Assembly: GCA_041398825.1 (NCBI GenBank) | Contig: JAWKTX010000006.1 | Location: 186,001-250,000 of the forward strand | Length of the DNA stretch: 64,000 nt | Source: Planctomycetaceae bacterium | GTDB taxonomy: Bacteria > Planctomycetota > Planctomycetia > Planctomycetales > Planctomycetaceae | Direction of reading: 5' to 3' | Shown here: one piece after another, positions 17,465 to 27,639 of the stretch | Layout: each line of letters opens with the position of its first letter | Position numbering within the stretch: the first letter of the stretch is position 1 | Position numbers and translations under genes: made by a program | The notes under the pieces: model-generated | Told to the model about the DNA's origin: nothing | What the model saw: only the letters and a program-made list of their open reading frames with translations | Database searches by the model: none

Positions 17465-18232
17465 CTACAGTCGCACGGGCACACCGCGTTCCGCCATGTA
17501 ACGTTTGGTTTCTTCGATGGTGTATTCACCGTAGTGAAAGATGCTGGCTGCAAGTGCGGCACTGGCATTTCCAGCAGTGACGGCCTGATACAGGTGCTCC
17601 GGCGATCCGGCACCGCCGCTCGCCACAACAGGAATCCGGACAGCATCTGCGACGGCGCGGGTGATCTCGAGATCGTATCCGTCCTTCGTTCCGTCAGCAT
17701 CCATGCATGTCAGAACGATTTCTCCCGCTCCAAGTTGTTCGACTTCCTGAGCCCAGGGAACGGCCTCCAGACCTGTCGGAATCCGTCCACCGTTGATGTG
17801 TACGTCCCAGACTTCTCTGCCATCTTTCTGAATGCGTTTTGGATCGATGTTGACGACGATGCACTGGCTTCCAAATCGAAGCGCGGCTTCACGTACAAAA
17901 TCAGGATCCCGGACAGCCGTCGAATTGATCGAGACTTTATCACACCCGGCATTCAGCAGTCTTCTGATGTCATCCAGTGTTCTGATGCCGCCACCCACTG
18001 TCAGTGGCATGAAAATCACTTCGGAAGTCCGGGAGACAACATCAAGGATGATGTCGCGTTGTTCGTGACTCGCGGTAATGTCCAGGAAGACCAATTCGTC
18101 CGCGCCCTGCTGTTCATACTTGTGCGCGATTTCGACCGGGTCGCCTGCGTCCTTCAAGTTCAGGAAATTGACGCCCTTCACAACGCGACCGGCATGCACA
18201 TCGAGACAAGGGATAATACGCTTCGCAAGCAT
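17465..18232 (-). CDS. hisF: Imidazole glycerol phosphate synthase subunit HisF
   Basis: The 255-residue cyclase subunit that joins PRFAR and ammonia from HisH to give imidazole glycerol phosphate and AICAR in histidine synthesis. The protein begins MLAKRIIPCLDVHAGRVVKG and keeps both catalytic aspartates, Asp11 and Asp130 (VVNIDPKR), at their usual positions, plus GGGIRTLDD and VASGGAGSPEH phosphate-binding loops. ATG 18232 is chosen because it gives the exact family start; an upstream in-frame extension has no homology. No hisH or other his gene is adjacent, so the pathway genes are scattered, as is common in this phylum. Confidence 0.96.
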   Translation of the reverse strand: MLAKRIIPCLDVHAGRVVKGVNFLNLKDAGDPVEIAHKYEQQGADELVFLDITASHEQRDIILDVVSRTSEVIFMPLTVGGGIRTLDDIRRLLNAGCDKVSINSTAVRDPDFVREAALRFGSQCIVVNIDPKRIQKDGREVWDVHINGGRIPTGLEAVPWAQEVEQLGAGEIVLTCMDADGTKDGYDLEITRAVADAVRIPVVASGGAGSPEHLYQAVTAGNASAALAASIFHYGEYTIEETKRYMAERGVPVRL

Positions 18233-18418
18233 TGTTGATTCGCTGGGTGTGGGTTCCGGGACAGATTTGGATTGATGGGACAACAGTCCGGTATGCTCCC
18301 CCACACCGGTCTCTGGAACAAGTGTGCCGCGAATTGTCTCGCACTTGGTGTCAATTGTCCCCAGTTGTGATGGCATTTCGCCTGTCCTGCACCAGACCTC
18401 AGTACGAAAGAGCTTCCT

Positions 18419-19231
18419 TTGGATTATCGTTCAGGCAACCAGAAGGCGTGGAATGACCTGGCTGATAGTGGCAGTCAGTTTGCCAAAGTTGCGTCGGATG
18501 CCGAATGTCGAGACCCGATGAAGGTTCTGGATGGTCGCGGATGGCTCCCTGCCAGCGTGGCCGGTCTGAACGTACTTTGCCTGGCGTCGGGGGGCGGTTG
18601 GCAGTCGATTCTGTATGCGGTGGCTGGAGCGAATGTCACGGTTGTGGACATCAGTGATTCCATGCTTCGACTGGATGAACGGGAGGCGAAGAAACGGGGC
18701 GTCCGGGTTCAGCTGGTTCAGGGATCCATGGATGACCTGAACTGTCTGGCTGACCAGTGCTTCGACATTGTGCATCAACCGGTCAGTACCTGCTATGTCC
18801 CCGACGTGAAAGCCGTGTATTCTGAGGTCGCCCGGGTTCTGAGGGACAACGGAACCTACATCAGCCAGCACAAGCAGCCAGTCAGCCTGCAGATCAGTCA
18901 TCGTAATGAACGGCAGCAGTTTGTGATTGGCGTCGAATACTACCACGACGGTCCGATTCCGCGGCAACGCGACGAGAGCTATCGTGAGACCGGGGCGACT
19001 GAATATCTGCATCGACTGGAAGATCTGATTGGCGGACTCTGCCGTTCAGGGTTTGTCGTCGAGGACTTTCGCGAACCCAAACGTGCGAATTATCAGGTCG
19101 ATGTTTCCCATTTCGGGTATCGTGGCCGCTTTGTTCCCCCGTATCTGCGTTTGAAGGCTCGACGTTTACCCCGTGAGATCAGTGCCACTGGAAAAGAAGA
19201 CGCCCCGGCAATCTGGATCCCGGGGCGGTGA
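18419..19231 (+). CDS. Class I SAM-dependent methyltransferase
   Basis: A 270-residue methyltransferase. The SAM-binding Gly-rich motif is VLCLASGGGWQSILYAVAGA, followed by VTVVDISDSML (acidic residue for the ribose), GSMDDL and FDIVHQPVSTCY. The N-terminus DYRSGNQKAWNDLA is typical of a family of small-molecule methyltransferases. The only usable start is TTG at 18419, because the frame is closed by a stop at 18368-18370 with no ATG or GTG between, and AAAGAG lies about 9 bases upstream. The C-terminal third, around YHDGPIPRQRDESYRETGAT, probably binds substrate. The substrate is unknown. It is divergent from hisF. Confidence 0.82.
   Translation: MDYRSGNQKAWNDLADSGSQFAKVASDAECRDPMKVLDGRGWLPASVAGLNVLCLASGGGWQSILYAVAGANVTVVDISDSMLRLDEREAKKRGVRVQLVQGSMDDLNCLADQCFDIVHQPVSTCYVPDVKAVYSEVARVLRDNGTYISQHKQPVSLQISHRNERQQFVIGVEYYHDGPIPRQRDESYRETGATEYLHRLEDLIGGLCRSGFVVEDFREPKRANYQVDVSHFGYRGRFVPPYLRLKARRLPREISATGKEDAPAIWIPGR
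19188..19227 (-). terminator. Rho-independent terminator for the small Lys-rich gene
   Basis: On the minus strand CGCCCCGG and CCGGGGCG (19220-19227 and 19201-19208 on the plus strand) form an 8-bp GC-rich stem with an 11-base loop, followed by TCTTCTTTT. It lies 10 bases past the stop of the 19237-19443 gene and inside the 3' end of the convergent methyltransferase gene. Confidence 0.55.
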
Positions 19232-19236
19232 TGCGA

Positions 19237-19443
19237 CTACTTCTTCTTTCCCTTTTTCTTTCCTGAACTCTTTGGAGCGGCCGCCTTGGGTGCCGCTTTT
19301 TTGGCGGTCTTTTTCTTCGGCTTGGCGAAGGCATTCACTTCCTTCTTTTCCGCTCCTCCGTTGCCGGACTTATCACCGAAAACGTTGTCCCAGTTCTTCC
19401 AGAATTTTGGAGTCGTACCGGTGCGAACTATGGGGCCGCTCAT
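19237..19443 (-). CDS. Small basic Lys/Ala-rich protein (MSGPIVRTG family)
   Basis: A 68-residue protein. The N-terminus MSGPIVRTGTTPKFWKNWDN looks ordered. The tail is Lys/Ala/Pro-rich (PKKKTAKKAAPKAAAP) and resembles histone-H1-like or nucleic-acid-binding tails. ATG 19443 is chosen over 19485 because AAGGAATTG lies upstream. I recall short proteins with the same start from other planctomycetes but know no function. A terminator follows directly, so it is its own transcription unit. Binding to DNA or RNA is inference from charge only. Confidence 0.65.
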   Translation of the reverse strand: MSGPIVRTGTTPKFWKNWDNVFGDKSGNGGAEKKEVNAFAKPKKKTAKKAAPKAAAPKSSGKKKGKKK

Positions 19444-19585
19444 CGTATTCAATTCCTTAGAGTCATTCAGCCAGGGAGCATTCAAACTACTTCACGCATC
19501 CCAGCAGCCTCGTTGGCTGCCGTAAGCGGATTCTGCACGCTTGAGCAGTATCGTCAAGTAACTATCGCAGATGGCGACTGCTTTC

Positions 19586-20365
19586 TTACCAGTGCATGAC
19601 TGTTCCACCGTCGACATTGATTGTCTGGCCGGTAACCTCTGATGCCCTGTCACTGCACAGAAAAACGATCATAGCGGCAACATCTTCTGGTTTCTGCCAC
19701 CGTTTTAACGGAACCACGTTGCTGACTTTTTGCCCAGCCCATTCTTCGTATGAAAGCCGCTGGTTCTCGGGTTGTTTATCGTACCACGCCTGCCAGACGG
19801 ATCGGTTGAGAGGTGTCTGAATCATGCCCGGACAAACCGTGTTCACGCGGACATTGAACGCCGCCAGATCTTTGGCCATACACTGAGCAAAATTGATATT
19901 CGCTGCTTTGCTGGCGCTGTAAGGGGGATCCGTTTGTGAACCCATCTGCCCAGCAACGCTGGCGATGAAAACCATCGCGCCAGCTTTTTGAGCTGCCATG
20001 GCGGGCCCGGCGACCTGGGCGATATTTGCCATGCCAACGATGTTCACCTTCAGAACCTCGGGCCAGGCCTCCAGTGGGACATCAAAATACGGAAACCCGA
20101 ATTCTCCGGAACCGATGGCAGCAGCGTGAACAACGATATCGATTCTTCCGAGCTGCGTGACGGTATCCTGCCAGGCTTTTTCGACTTCACCAGAATTCGT
20201 GATGTCGCAGGAAATTGCGGTATCGCAGTGTGACGGTCCATCTGTTTTCAGGTCCCAAATTGCTACGCGGCAACCTTCCTGCCGGAACATTTCTGCCGCG
20301 GCCTTACCGATTCCGCTTGCACCACCGGTTACAACAACGACTTTCGAAGTGAGGCCGAGGTCCAT
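19586..20365 (-). CDS. Short-chain dehydrogenase/reductase (SDR)
   Basis: A classical 259-residue SDR oxidoreductase. The NAD(P)-binding TGGASGIGKAAAEMF is at the N-terminus, VHAAAIGSGEFG holds the NNAG-like strand, FIASVAGQ carries the catalytic Ser, and YSASKAAN has the Tyr and Lys. The C-terminus SEVTGQTINVDGGTVMHW is the usual family end. The substrate cannot be deduced; 3-oxoacyl or polyol/sugar reductases look alike. It is a single gene between a small basic protein gene and miaB. Confidence 0.88.
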   Translation of the reverse strand: MDLGLTSKVVVVTGGASGIGKAAAEMFRQEGCRVAIWDLKTDGPSHCDTAISCDITNSGEVEKAWQDTVTQLGRIDIVVHAAAIGSGEFGFPYFDVPLEAWPEVLKVNIVGMANIAQVAGPAMAAQKAGAMVFIASVAGQMGSQTDPPYSASKAANINFAQCMAKDLAAFNVRVNTVCPGMIQTPLNRSVWQAWYDKQPENQRLSYEEWAGQKVSNVVPLKRWQKPEDVAAMIVFLCSDRASEVTGQTINVDGGTVMHW

Positions 20366-20472
20366 TCGTGGTTCCGAATCAGTGCTGGAAGTTTCTGGTG
20401 AATCAGCGTTTGGGAGTTATACGCCCGTCGTACACCCCGAGATTTCTTCGCGATTGCGGCTACAAACAGGAG

Positions 20473-22013
<1,541 letters not shown>

Positions 22014-22017
<4 letters not shown>

Positions 22018-22583
22018 GATTGAACTCGTTCCAGGTAAGCTCCGCTTTCGGTGTCGATCTTGATCCGGTCACCTTCTTTAATGAACGCCGGGACCTGCAC
22101 TTCAGCGCCGCACTCCAGCGTTGCTGGTTTGGTGACGTTTGTCGCCGTATTGCCACGCGCTGCGGGCTCAGTGTACGTGACGGCCATGATCACCTGTTGC
22201 GGAGGAGACATGCTGATCAGCTGCTGATTCCAGTACAGTAAGCCGACGGCGCTACCTTCCATCAGGAAACGCATGTCATCTTCGATGACTGCTGCTGGCA
22301 ACGAGTATTGTTCGAAGCTGGCGTTATCCATGAAAACGTAGTTATCGCCGTCCCGATACGAATACACTCCATCGCTGCGGTGGACGTCGGCCGCTTCGAG
22401 ACCGTCGCCACTTCGGTAAGTTCGCTCCAGAAGCGACCCTCGAAGCAGATTTCGCAGCTTTGTTCGGTAAAGTGCCTGACCTTTACCGGGTTTCACAAAG
22501 TGGCATTCCAGCATTTCGTAGGGTTCATTCTCAACAAGAACCTTTATTCCTTTTTTGAATTCGCCGGCGTTGATCGTGGCCAT
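22014..22583 (-). CDS. efp: Elongation factor P
   Basis: A 189-residue EF-P that relieves ribosome stalling at polyproline. The N-terminal KOW-like domain reads MATINAGEFKKGIKVLVENE, and the modification loop VKPGKGQALYRTKLRN places Lys34 exactly where E. coli EF-P is beta-lysylated. The OB-fold domains continue to a KIDTESGAYLERV end. ATG 22583 is chosen because it matches the family; a long upstream extension in frame has no homology. It is the first gene of an operon with miaB and is divergent from epmB, whose product modifies it. Confidence 0.96.
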
Positions 22584-22718
22584 TGGAGTGGTTTCTCTGA
22601 CTTTGTTATCGTTTATAAAAAGTGGACTGAACAAGCGAACGGAACAGCTGACGAACGCTCCGGAAAGATCAAATTGGCGGCCGGACGTTAGCAAAACCGA
22701 AGCCCGGAGTGAATCGAT

Positions 22719-23798
22719 ATGTCGACCGTTCCCAGTGTCTCCAATCCAAAAAGCCATTCTGAAATCCACCAGAATGGGCTGAGTGTGCTTCCGCAGGGCG
22801 AGCTGGTGGCTGATGACGGTGCTCAGGTTCGCTGGCAAAGAGAAATGGCCGGTGCCGTACGGTCCAGGGGGGAATTGCTTCGGCGACTGAAAATCCATTC
22901 GCTTGAAAGCGAAACGGCCGTGGACGCGGACAATCGTTTTCCCGTGCTGGTGCCAGTCAGTTACCTGAAGCGAATGAAACCGGGTCATCTGTCGGACCCT
23001 TTATTGCTGCAGGTGTTACCAACGATCGAAGAATCGGCCGATGTGCTTGGATTTGTCCCGGACGCCGTCGGCGACCTTGCCAGCCGTCGAACACCAGGCC
23101 TGATCCAGAAGTATTTCGGCAGAGCCCTCCTGATTACAACGGGGGCCTGCGCGGTACATTGCCGTTACTGCTTCCGCCGCGATTATCCATACGCAGCGGA
23201 ACCCAAATCACTCGACGAATGGAAGCCTGCTCTGGAAGCCCTATCCACGGACGCAACGATTTCTGAGGTGATTCTGAGCGGCGGAGATCCGCTGATGCTC
23301 ACCGATCAACGGCTCAACCGACTCTGTCGGCTGATTGATGCCATCCCCCATATTGAACGGATTCGAATTCACACGCGGCTTCCAATCGTTCTTCCCTCCC
23401 GAGTGACACCAGAGTTGCTGGGCATGTCTGATCAGCTTCGGAGTCAGTTGATTTTCGTCGTCCACGCCAATCACCCGGCTGAAATTGTCGAAGACTGCGC
23501 GGCCGCGCTTTCGCAGCTGAGCCGAAAGGGTTTTCCCGTGCTGAACCAGGCGGTCCTGATGAAAGGTGTGAATGATGATCCCGATGTTCTGGAATTGCTC
23601 TGCAGACGGCTGATCAATCTGGGAGTGATTCCCTACTACCTGCATCAGCTCGATCGCGTTGCCGGGGCGGCCCATTTCGAAGTTGAGCCGGAAACTGGAC
23701 GAGCACTGATCGAACACCTTCGAGCCCGGCTACCCGGCTATGCCGTGCCACAGTTCGTTGTTGAAATCGCCGGACGCTCTTCAAAAACTCCGCTTTGA
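22719..23798 (+). CDS. epmB: EF-P beta-lysylation protein EpmB (lysine 2,3-aminomutase family)
   Basis: A 359-residue radical-SAM lysine 2,3-aminomutase homologue, the length of EpmB. It converts lysine to (R)-beta-lysine for attachment to EF-P Lys34 by EpmA. The cluster cysteines are C144, C148 and C151 (CAVHCRYC). EVILSGGDPLMLTD and RIHTRLPIVLP are family blocks, and PYYLHQLDRVAG is near the C-terminus, where PLP binds. GGAG lies about 10 bases before ATG 22719. It is divergent from efp with 135 bases between. No epmA is seen in the window. Confidence 0.92.
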   Translation: MSTVPSVSNPKSHSEIHQNGLSVLPQGELVADDGAQVRWQREMAGAVRSRGELLRRLKIHSLESETAVDADNRFPVLVPVSYLKRMKPGHLSDPLLLQVLPTIEESADVLGFVPDAVGDLASRRTPGLIQKYFGRALLITTGACAVHCRYCFRRDYPYAAEPKSLDEWKPALEALSTDATISEVILSGGDPLMLTDQRLNRLCRLIDAIPHIERIRIHTRLPIVLPSRVTPELLGMSDQLRSQLIFVVHANHPAEIVEDCAAALSQLSRKGFPVLNQAVLMKGVNDDPDVLELLCRRLINLGVIPYYLHQLDRVAGAAHFEVEPETGRALIEHLRARLPGYAVPQFVVEIAGRSSKTPL

Positions 23799-23903
23799 AA
23801 GACCACACGAGTCTGCGGCCCGCTGGCCATTCGGGTAAAGCCTGACTCAATGGTGGAGATGTTTTTTGAAGGTTTTCGAGAACGGGTCTCCTGTTGCTCG
23901 AAT

Positions 23904-23919
23904 TGGCACAAATCATGCT
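23904..23919 (+). promoter_or_regulatory. Sigma-54-type -24/-12 promoter upstream of glnII
   Basis: TGGCACAAATCATGCT has GG at the -24 position and GC at -12 with the diagnostic 10 bases between them, matching the TGGCAC-N5-TTGC consensus except for A in place of the first T of TTGC. It would start transcription near 23930, about 255 bases before the glutamine synthetase ATG. Nitrogen-regulated sigma-54 control is the common arrangement for such genes. No clear NtrC-type enhancer was found by eye. Confidence 0.6.
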
Positions 23920-23961
23920 GTATACGGAACAATCGTCAGAAATCGACCACGACTGACGATC

Positions 23962-24028
23962 CTCTGCCGAAGGATTTGGCAGAGATGCCCGTTTCAGAGG
24001 CAGGCGGGCGTCATAGGTATTGCCTCTG
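23962..24028 (+). promoter_or_regulatory. Two tandem hairpins in the glnII leader
   Basis: CTCTGCC/GGCAGAG (23962-23968, 23978-23984) and CAGAGGCA/TGCCTCTG (23995-24002, 24021-24028) are perfect stems of 7 and 8 bp. They lie in the transcript leader between the sigma-54 promoter and the gene, and three GACGTC copies follow at 24055-24073. The rest of 23799-24185 holds no gene. A regulatory RNA is possible, but I see no match to the glnA glutamine riboswitch as I remember it. Confidence 0.4.
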
Positions 24029-24185
24029 ACACGAAATCTGGAAATCGGTGAATGGACGTCGACGTCAGACGTCAGCCGGGTTTCTCGTTCAGGGATGGGG
24101 CTCAGTTCGCGAGAGCATGACGATGAGAGGTGACTCATCGACGTCGCGAAGACTCAAAGTTAATCGGGAGGAATTAAGCAGTACC

Positions 24186-25199
24186 ATGTCGAAATCAAAG
24201 CTCGAGTACATTTGGCTGGATGGTTCAAAGCCGACTCAGGAACTCCGTTCCAAGACTAAGATCGTCAAGGACTTCGGGGGCACACTTGAAGAGTGTCCTG
24301 TTTGGTGCTTTGACGGAAGTTCCACGAATCAGGCTCCCGGCGGATCCTCGGATTGCCTTCTGCAGCCGGTTTCCATCTTTCCAGATCCTGGACGCGTGAG
24401 CGGTTACCTGGTGATGTGCGAGGTGTTGAACTCAGACGGTTCGGTTCATGAGTCCAACGGTCGTGCGACAATCGACGACGACGACAACGATTTCTGGTTT
24501 GGTTTCGAGCAGGAATACTTCCTTTGGGACAGTGAAATCAATCGCCCTCTGGGATTTCCACCGGGCGGTTACCCTGCCCCACAGGGACCTTACTACTGTT
24601 CGGTTGGCGCGAATCGGGCATTCGGTCGCGAAGTTATCGAAGAGCACCTGGATCTGTGTCTCGAAGCTGGTCTGAACGTCGAAGGTATTAATGCCGAAGT
24701 TGCCACAGGACAGTGGGAATTTCAGGTATTTGCAAAAGGCGCCAAGCGGGCTGGTGACGAAGTCTGGGTTGCCCGTTATCTGTTGGAGCGTACTGCTGAA
24801 AAGTACGGCGTATGGATTCAGTGGCATCCAAAGCCGCTTGGCGACACCGACTGGAATGGTTCCGGTATGCACGCGAATTTCTCGAATGACACATTGCGAA
24901 CATGCGGAAGTAAGGACACTTACGAAAAGATCTGCTCTGCATTTGCTCCCCGAGTCAAAGAGCATATTGCGGTTTACGGTGCGGACAACCATATGCGTCT
25001 GACCGGTAAGCACGAAACACAGTCCATTGATCAGTTTAGTTTTGGTGTGTCGGACCGTGGTGCATCCATTCGTATTCCAGTTGCGACTGTGACCAACGGA
25101 TGGAAAGGCTGGCTGGAAGATCGCCGTCCTGCTTCCAATGCTGATCCTTACAAGGTCGCTGCCGAGATTATTCGAACGGTAAAGGCTGTGAAGATTTGA
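24186..25199 (+). CDS. glnII: Glutamine synthetase, eukaryotic-type GSII
   Basis: A 337-residue GSII enzyme that makes glutamine from glutamate, ammonia and ATP. The short length and motifs CFDGSSTNQAPG, GFEQEYFLWD, NAEVATGQWEFQV and WNGSGMHANF, ending in RRPASNADPYKVAAEI, identify the type found in eukaryotes and some bacteria rather than the longer GSI (about 470 residues). ATG 24186 gives the family start; GGAGG lies 14 bases upstream, a slightly long gap. An in-frame ATG at 24048 has no homology. It has its own sigma-54-type promoter and a terminator, so it is probably monocistronic and nitrogen-regulated. Confidence 0.93.
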   Translation: MSKSKLEYIWLDGSKPTQELRSKTKIVKDFGGTLEECPVWCFDGSSTNQAPGGSSDCLLQPVSIFPDPGRVSGYLVMCEVLNSDGSVHESNGRATIDDDDNDFWFGFEQEYFLWDSEINRPLGFPPGGYPAPQGPYYCSVGANRAFGREVIEEHLDLCLEAGLNVEGINAEVATGQWEFQVFAKGAKRAGDEVWVARYLLERTAEKYGVWIQWHPKPLGDTDWNGSGMHANFSNDTLRTCGSKDTYEKICSAFAPRVKEHIAVYGADNHMRLTGKHETQSIDQFSFGVSDRGASIRIPVATVTNGWKGWLEDRRPASNADPYKVAAEIIRTVKAVKI

Positions 25200-25345
25200 G
25201 ATCTCTTACGGTCACACTGATTCGTGACCGCAAAAACTGGAGCCAGTCATCCCTGATTGAAATGGCTTGCCGTTCCGAATCGGACGGTGGCTGGATTTGG
25301 GAGTCACTGCTGGTTGTTGGAGCGATCTGACAACCAATCCTCCCG

Positions 25346-25379
25346 GGGCCGCTCAGTCTTGTACTGGGCGGCCCTTTTT
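25346..25379 (+). terminator. Rho-independent terminator after glnII
   Basis: GGGCCGCTCAGT and ACTGGGCGGCCC form a 12-base stem with one mismatch and a 5-base loop, followed by TTTTT at 25375-25379. It lies 147 bases past the glnII stop. The rest of 25200-25504 holds nothing else I can support. Confidence 0.8.
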
Positions 25380-25504
25380 GATTCTGTGCAGGATGTACCC
25401 CTGAAATGGTTCCAGCACGCACGCTGGCCCTTCAGTGTCATTCCACGGAAGCAGATCCATCCTGGAATTGGCGGGCCATTGGCCTGAGGACACGGCGAAC
25501 AAAT

Positions 25505-26512
25505 TCAGGATGCGGCCGTCATCGCTCGAACGGTGAGCGGCATTGCATCTGCAAAATCCATCGAAGGCCGGTAACCCAGCATTGTGTTGGCTTTCTCGAT
25601 GCTGAAGTCCAGATTCAGCCCGAGGAATTTGATTCGAGCACTATTCAGCAGGGGCGCCTGTTTCTTACCAAGTAATCGCCAGAGCCCTTCCATTCCGGAT
25701 GCGAGAACTCGGGCGATGGGCAGCGGCACGACCTTTGTCGGTCGTTTGATCCCCGCAGTATCGCAGACCGTGTCCATGAATTCTTTCTTGGTGACCGAAC
25801 GCTGGTCGTGGATATTGAAGACTTCACCGACGATGTTGTCCCGCTCAATGGCCAGCCAAATCGCCTCACATAAGTTCCCCACGTACGTATTGTTCATCAG
25901 CTTGTCAGTATTGCCAAGATAGGCAAACTGGCCGCTTTGCAGGCGTTCGAGGAGTCGAGGCAGGATTGTGCGATCCCGTGGGCCATAGATGAACCCCGGG
26001 CGCAGGACGACGGCCGGCAACGCCTTATTTCGAACGTATTCGCAGACCAGCAGCTCGGATTCCACCTTTGTTAAAGTGTATCCATCGATTCCCGTTGTGC
26101 TTGGTTGAGAGGTCTCATCCGTGCCATAGTGATCGCGGCCTTCATAGACGCCCAGAGAACTGATTTGAACCCAGCGTTTGAGAGAACCGCTGTCCAGCGC
26201 GGCGTCCATCAGAGCACGGGTACCGTCGACGTTAATACGGCGATAGTCATCCGTCCTGCCCCAGTCCCCCACCATCGCTGCACAGTGGATAACAACGCTG
26301 ACACCATCGCAGGCGGTCCGAAGGCTGTCAGGCTGATCGAGGTCACCTTCGATCAGTTCCACGCCCAGGTCCTTCAGCAAGTCGGTTCGTGAACCTTTTC
26401 GAACAAGGCAACGGACTCGCAGACCCTGCTTCGCGGCCTGTTCGGCAACATGACTGCCAACAAGCCCGGTAGCTCCGGTTACCAGAATGAGGTCTTCAGA
26501 GGAAAGTTGCAC
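25505..26512 (-). CDS. NAD-dependent epimerase/dehydratase (extended SDR)
   Basis: A 335-residue extended short-chain dehydrogenase. The Rossmann motif VTGATGLVGSHVAEQ is at residues 11-25, the catalytic Ser lies in WVQISSLGVYEG, and the Tyr-Lys pair is in GYTLTKVESE. PAVVLRPGFIYGPRD is a typical substrate-binding block. The start is GTG at 26512. Such proteins act on nucleotide sugars or on sterol/polyketide-like 3-hydroxy groups, and I cannot choose between these. The nearest neighbours are glnII and dus, with no evident shared operon. Confidence 0.83.
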   Translation of the reverse strand: MQLSSEDLILVTGATGLVGSHVAEQAAKQGLRVRCLVRKGSRTDLLKDLGVELIEGDLDQPDSLRTACDGVSVVIHCAAMVGDWGRTDDYRRINVDGTRALMDAALDSGSLKRWVQISSLGVYEGRDHYGTDETSQPSTTGIDGYTLTKVESELLVCEYVRNKALPAVVLRPGFIYGPRDRTILPRLLERLQSGQFAYLGNTDKLMNNTYVGNLCEAIWLAIERDNIVGEVFNIHDQRSVTKKEFMDTVCDTAGIKRPTKVVPLPIARVLASGMEGLWRLLGKKQAPLLNSARIKFLGLNLDFSIEKANTMLGYRPSMDFADAMPLTVRAMTAAS

Positions 26513-26595
26513 GTTGGTCTCACAGGAGAAGTGACAAAGAATGTGTTCGCGAATCCAGAGGTTAACGCATTCAACGGCCCAACTTCAACACAGGT

Positions 26596-27639
26596 TCAGT
26601 TTTCTGAGACGCTGGTATCATCGAATTGCGGCCAGACTCCCGGCATATTGACGGAGTAATGTTCGTTCATGACAGCCTGCCATTGGTCAGGATCTTTCAC
26701 TCCGATAAAGGCATCACGGACTTGAATCGACTGTGGATGCCACAATGCGTATCGAATACAGAACTTTCGCAACTGTTTGGTTGCGAGCTCCGGTGAATAG
26801 ATCATTTGAGCTCTCCGGAGATGGTCGTTAATCATCTCGCGTTGCTGGAAGACATCCGGAGCTGCCGGGAGGGAAGACCCATCCAGCAGTGATCTGGCCT
26901 GCTGAAAGATCCATGGATTGCCGATTGCCCCGCGCGCGGCGGTCACGCCATTTACTCCCGTCTCTTTCAGCATCCTGATGCAATCCGCGGCCGTAAAGAG
27001 GTCACCGCTGCCCATCAGGGTGTGATTCGGGAAATGCGAGCGAACCAGTTTCAGGAAATTCCAGTCACTGCCGCCGATGTATTTTTGCTGAACCGTGCGA
27101 CCATGAATGGTTGCCGCTGCGATTCCACAGTCGAACGCTGCATTCAGAATGCAAAAAAAGTTGTCCTGACTTTCGGTTGAATCATCCAGACCTCGTCTCA
27201 TTTTGACCGTCACCGGGATCTCACAGGGAACGACGTCCCGAACTCGGCGCAGAATCTCGATTGCACCGGTCGGCTGCCCCAGATGAAGGCCTCCCCGACA
27301 CTGACCTCGAAGACGTTTCATCGGGCAACCAAAGTTGATGTCGATCACATCGAAACCCGCCCGGACAAGCCTGATTGCAGCCCCGGCGAATTCATCCGGC
27401 ACCGTGCCCATCAGTTGTGCGCCAACAGGATGATCATCGTCGGTGACCAGCAAATGCCGCCGAGTTTTTTCCCGATCCTTCAGGTTATTGACGAAGGATT
27501 CGATCATGACTTCATGAACGGTGTATGGCGCGCCCATACTTCTCGCGAGCGACCGCATTGCCCAGTCGCTGTAGCCACTGAGTGCTGCCAGCACAACGGG
27601 GCCCTGGATCTGAATGTTGCCGAGTTTCAGCACCTTCAT
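26596..27639 (-). CDS. tRNA-dihydrouridine synthase (Dus family)
   Basis: A 347-residue flavin enzyme that reduces uridine in the D-loop of tRNA. It has the TIM-barrel blocks VVLAALSGYSDWAMR, GAQLMGTVPDEFAGAA and DVIDINFGCPMKR with the catalytic Cys in GCP, followed by the FMN-binding VKMRRGLDDS and MGSGDLFTAADC. The loop after the catalytic Cys (RLRGQCRGGLHL) is a little unusual, with a second Cys. Its ATG overlaps the asparaginase stop (ATGA), making it the last gene of a GNAT-asparaginase-dus operon. DusB is the closest type, but the subfamily is uncertain. Confidence 0.9.
   Translation of the reverse strand: MKVLKLGNIQIQGPVVLAALSGYSDWAMRSLARSMGAPYTVHEVMIESFVNNLKDREKTRRHLLVTDDDHPVGAQLMGTVPDEFAGAAIRLVRAGFDVIDINFGCPMKRLRGQCRGGLHLGQPTGAIEILRRVRDVVPCEIPVTVKMRRGLDDSTESQDNFFCILNAAFDCGIAAATIHGRTVQQKYIGGSDWNFLKLVRSHFPNHTLMGSGDLFTAADCIRMLKETGVNGVTAARGAIGNPWIFQQARSLLDGSSLPAAPDVFQQREMINDHLRRAQMIYSPELATKQLRKFCIRYALWHPQSIQVRDAFIGVKDPDQWQAVMNEHYSVNMPGVWPQFDDTSVSEN

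Noticed and set aside
23904..23919. Glutamine riboswitch before the glutamine synthetase gene
   Set aside because: I see only two hairpins and no match to the glnA RNA consensus as I remember it, so I annotate only the promoter and the hairpins.
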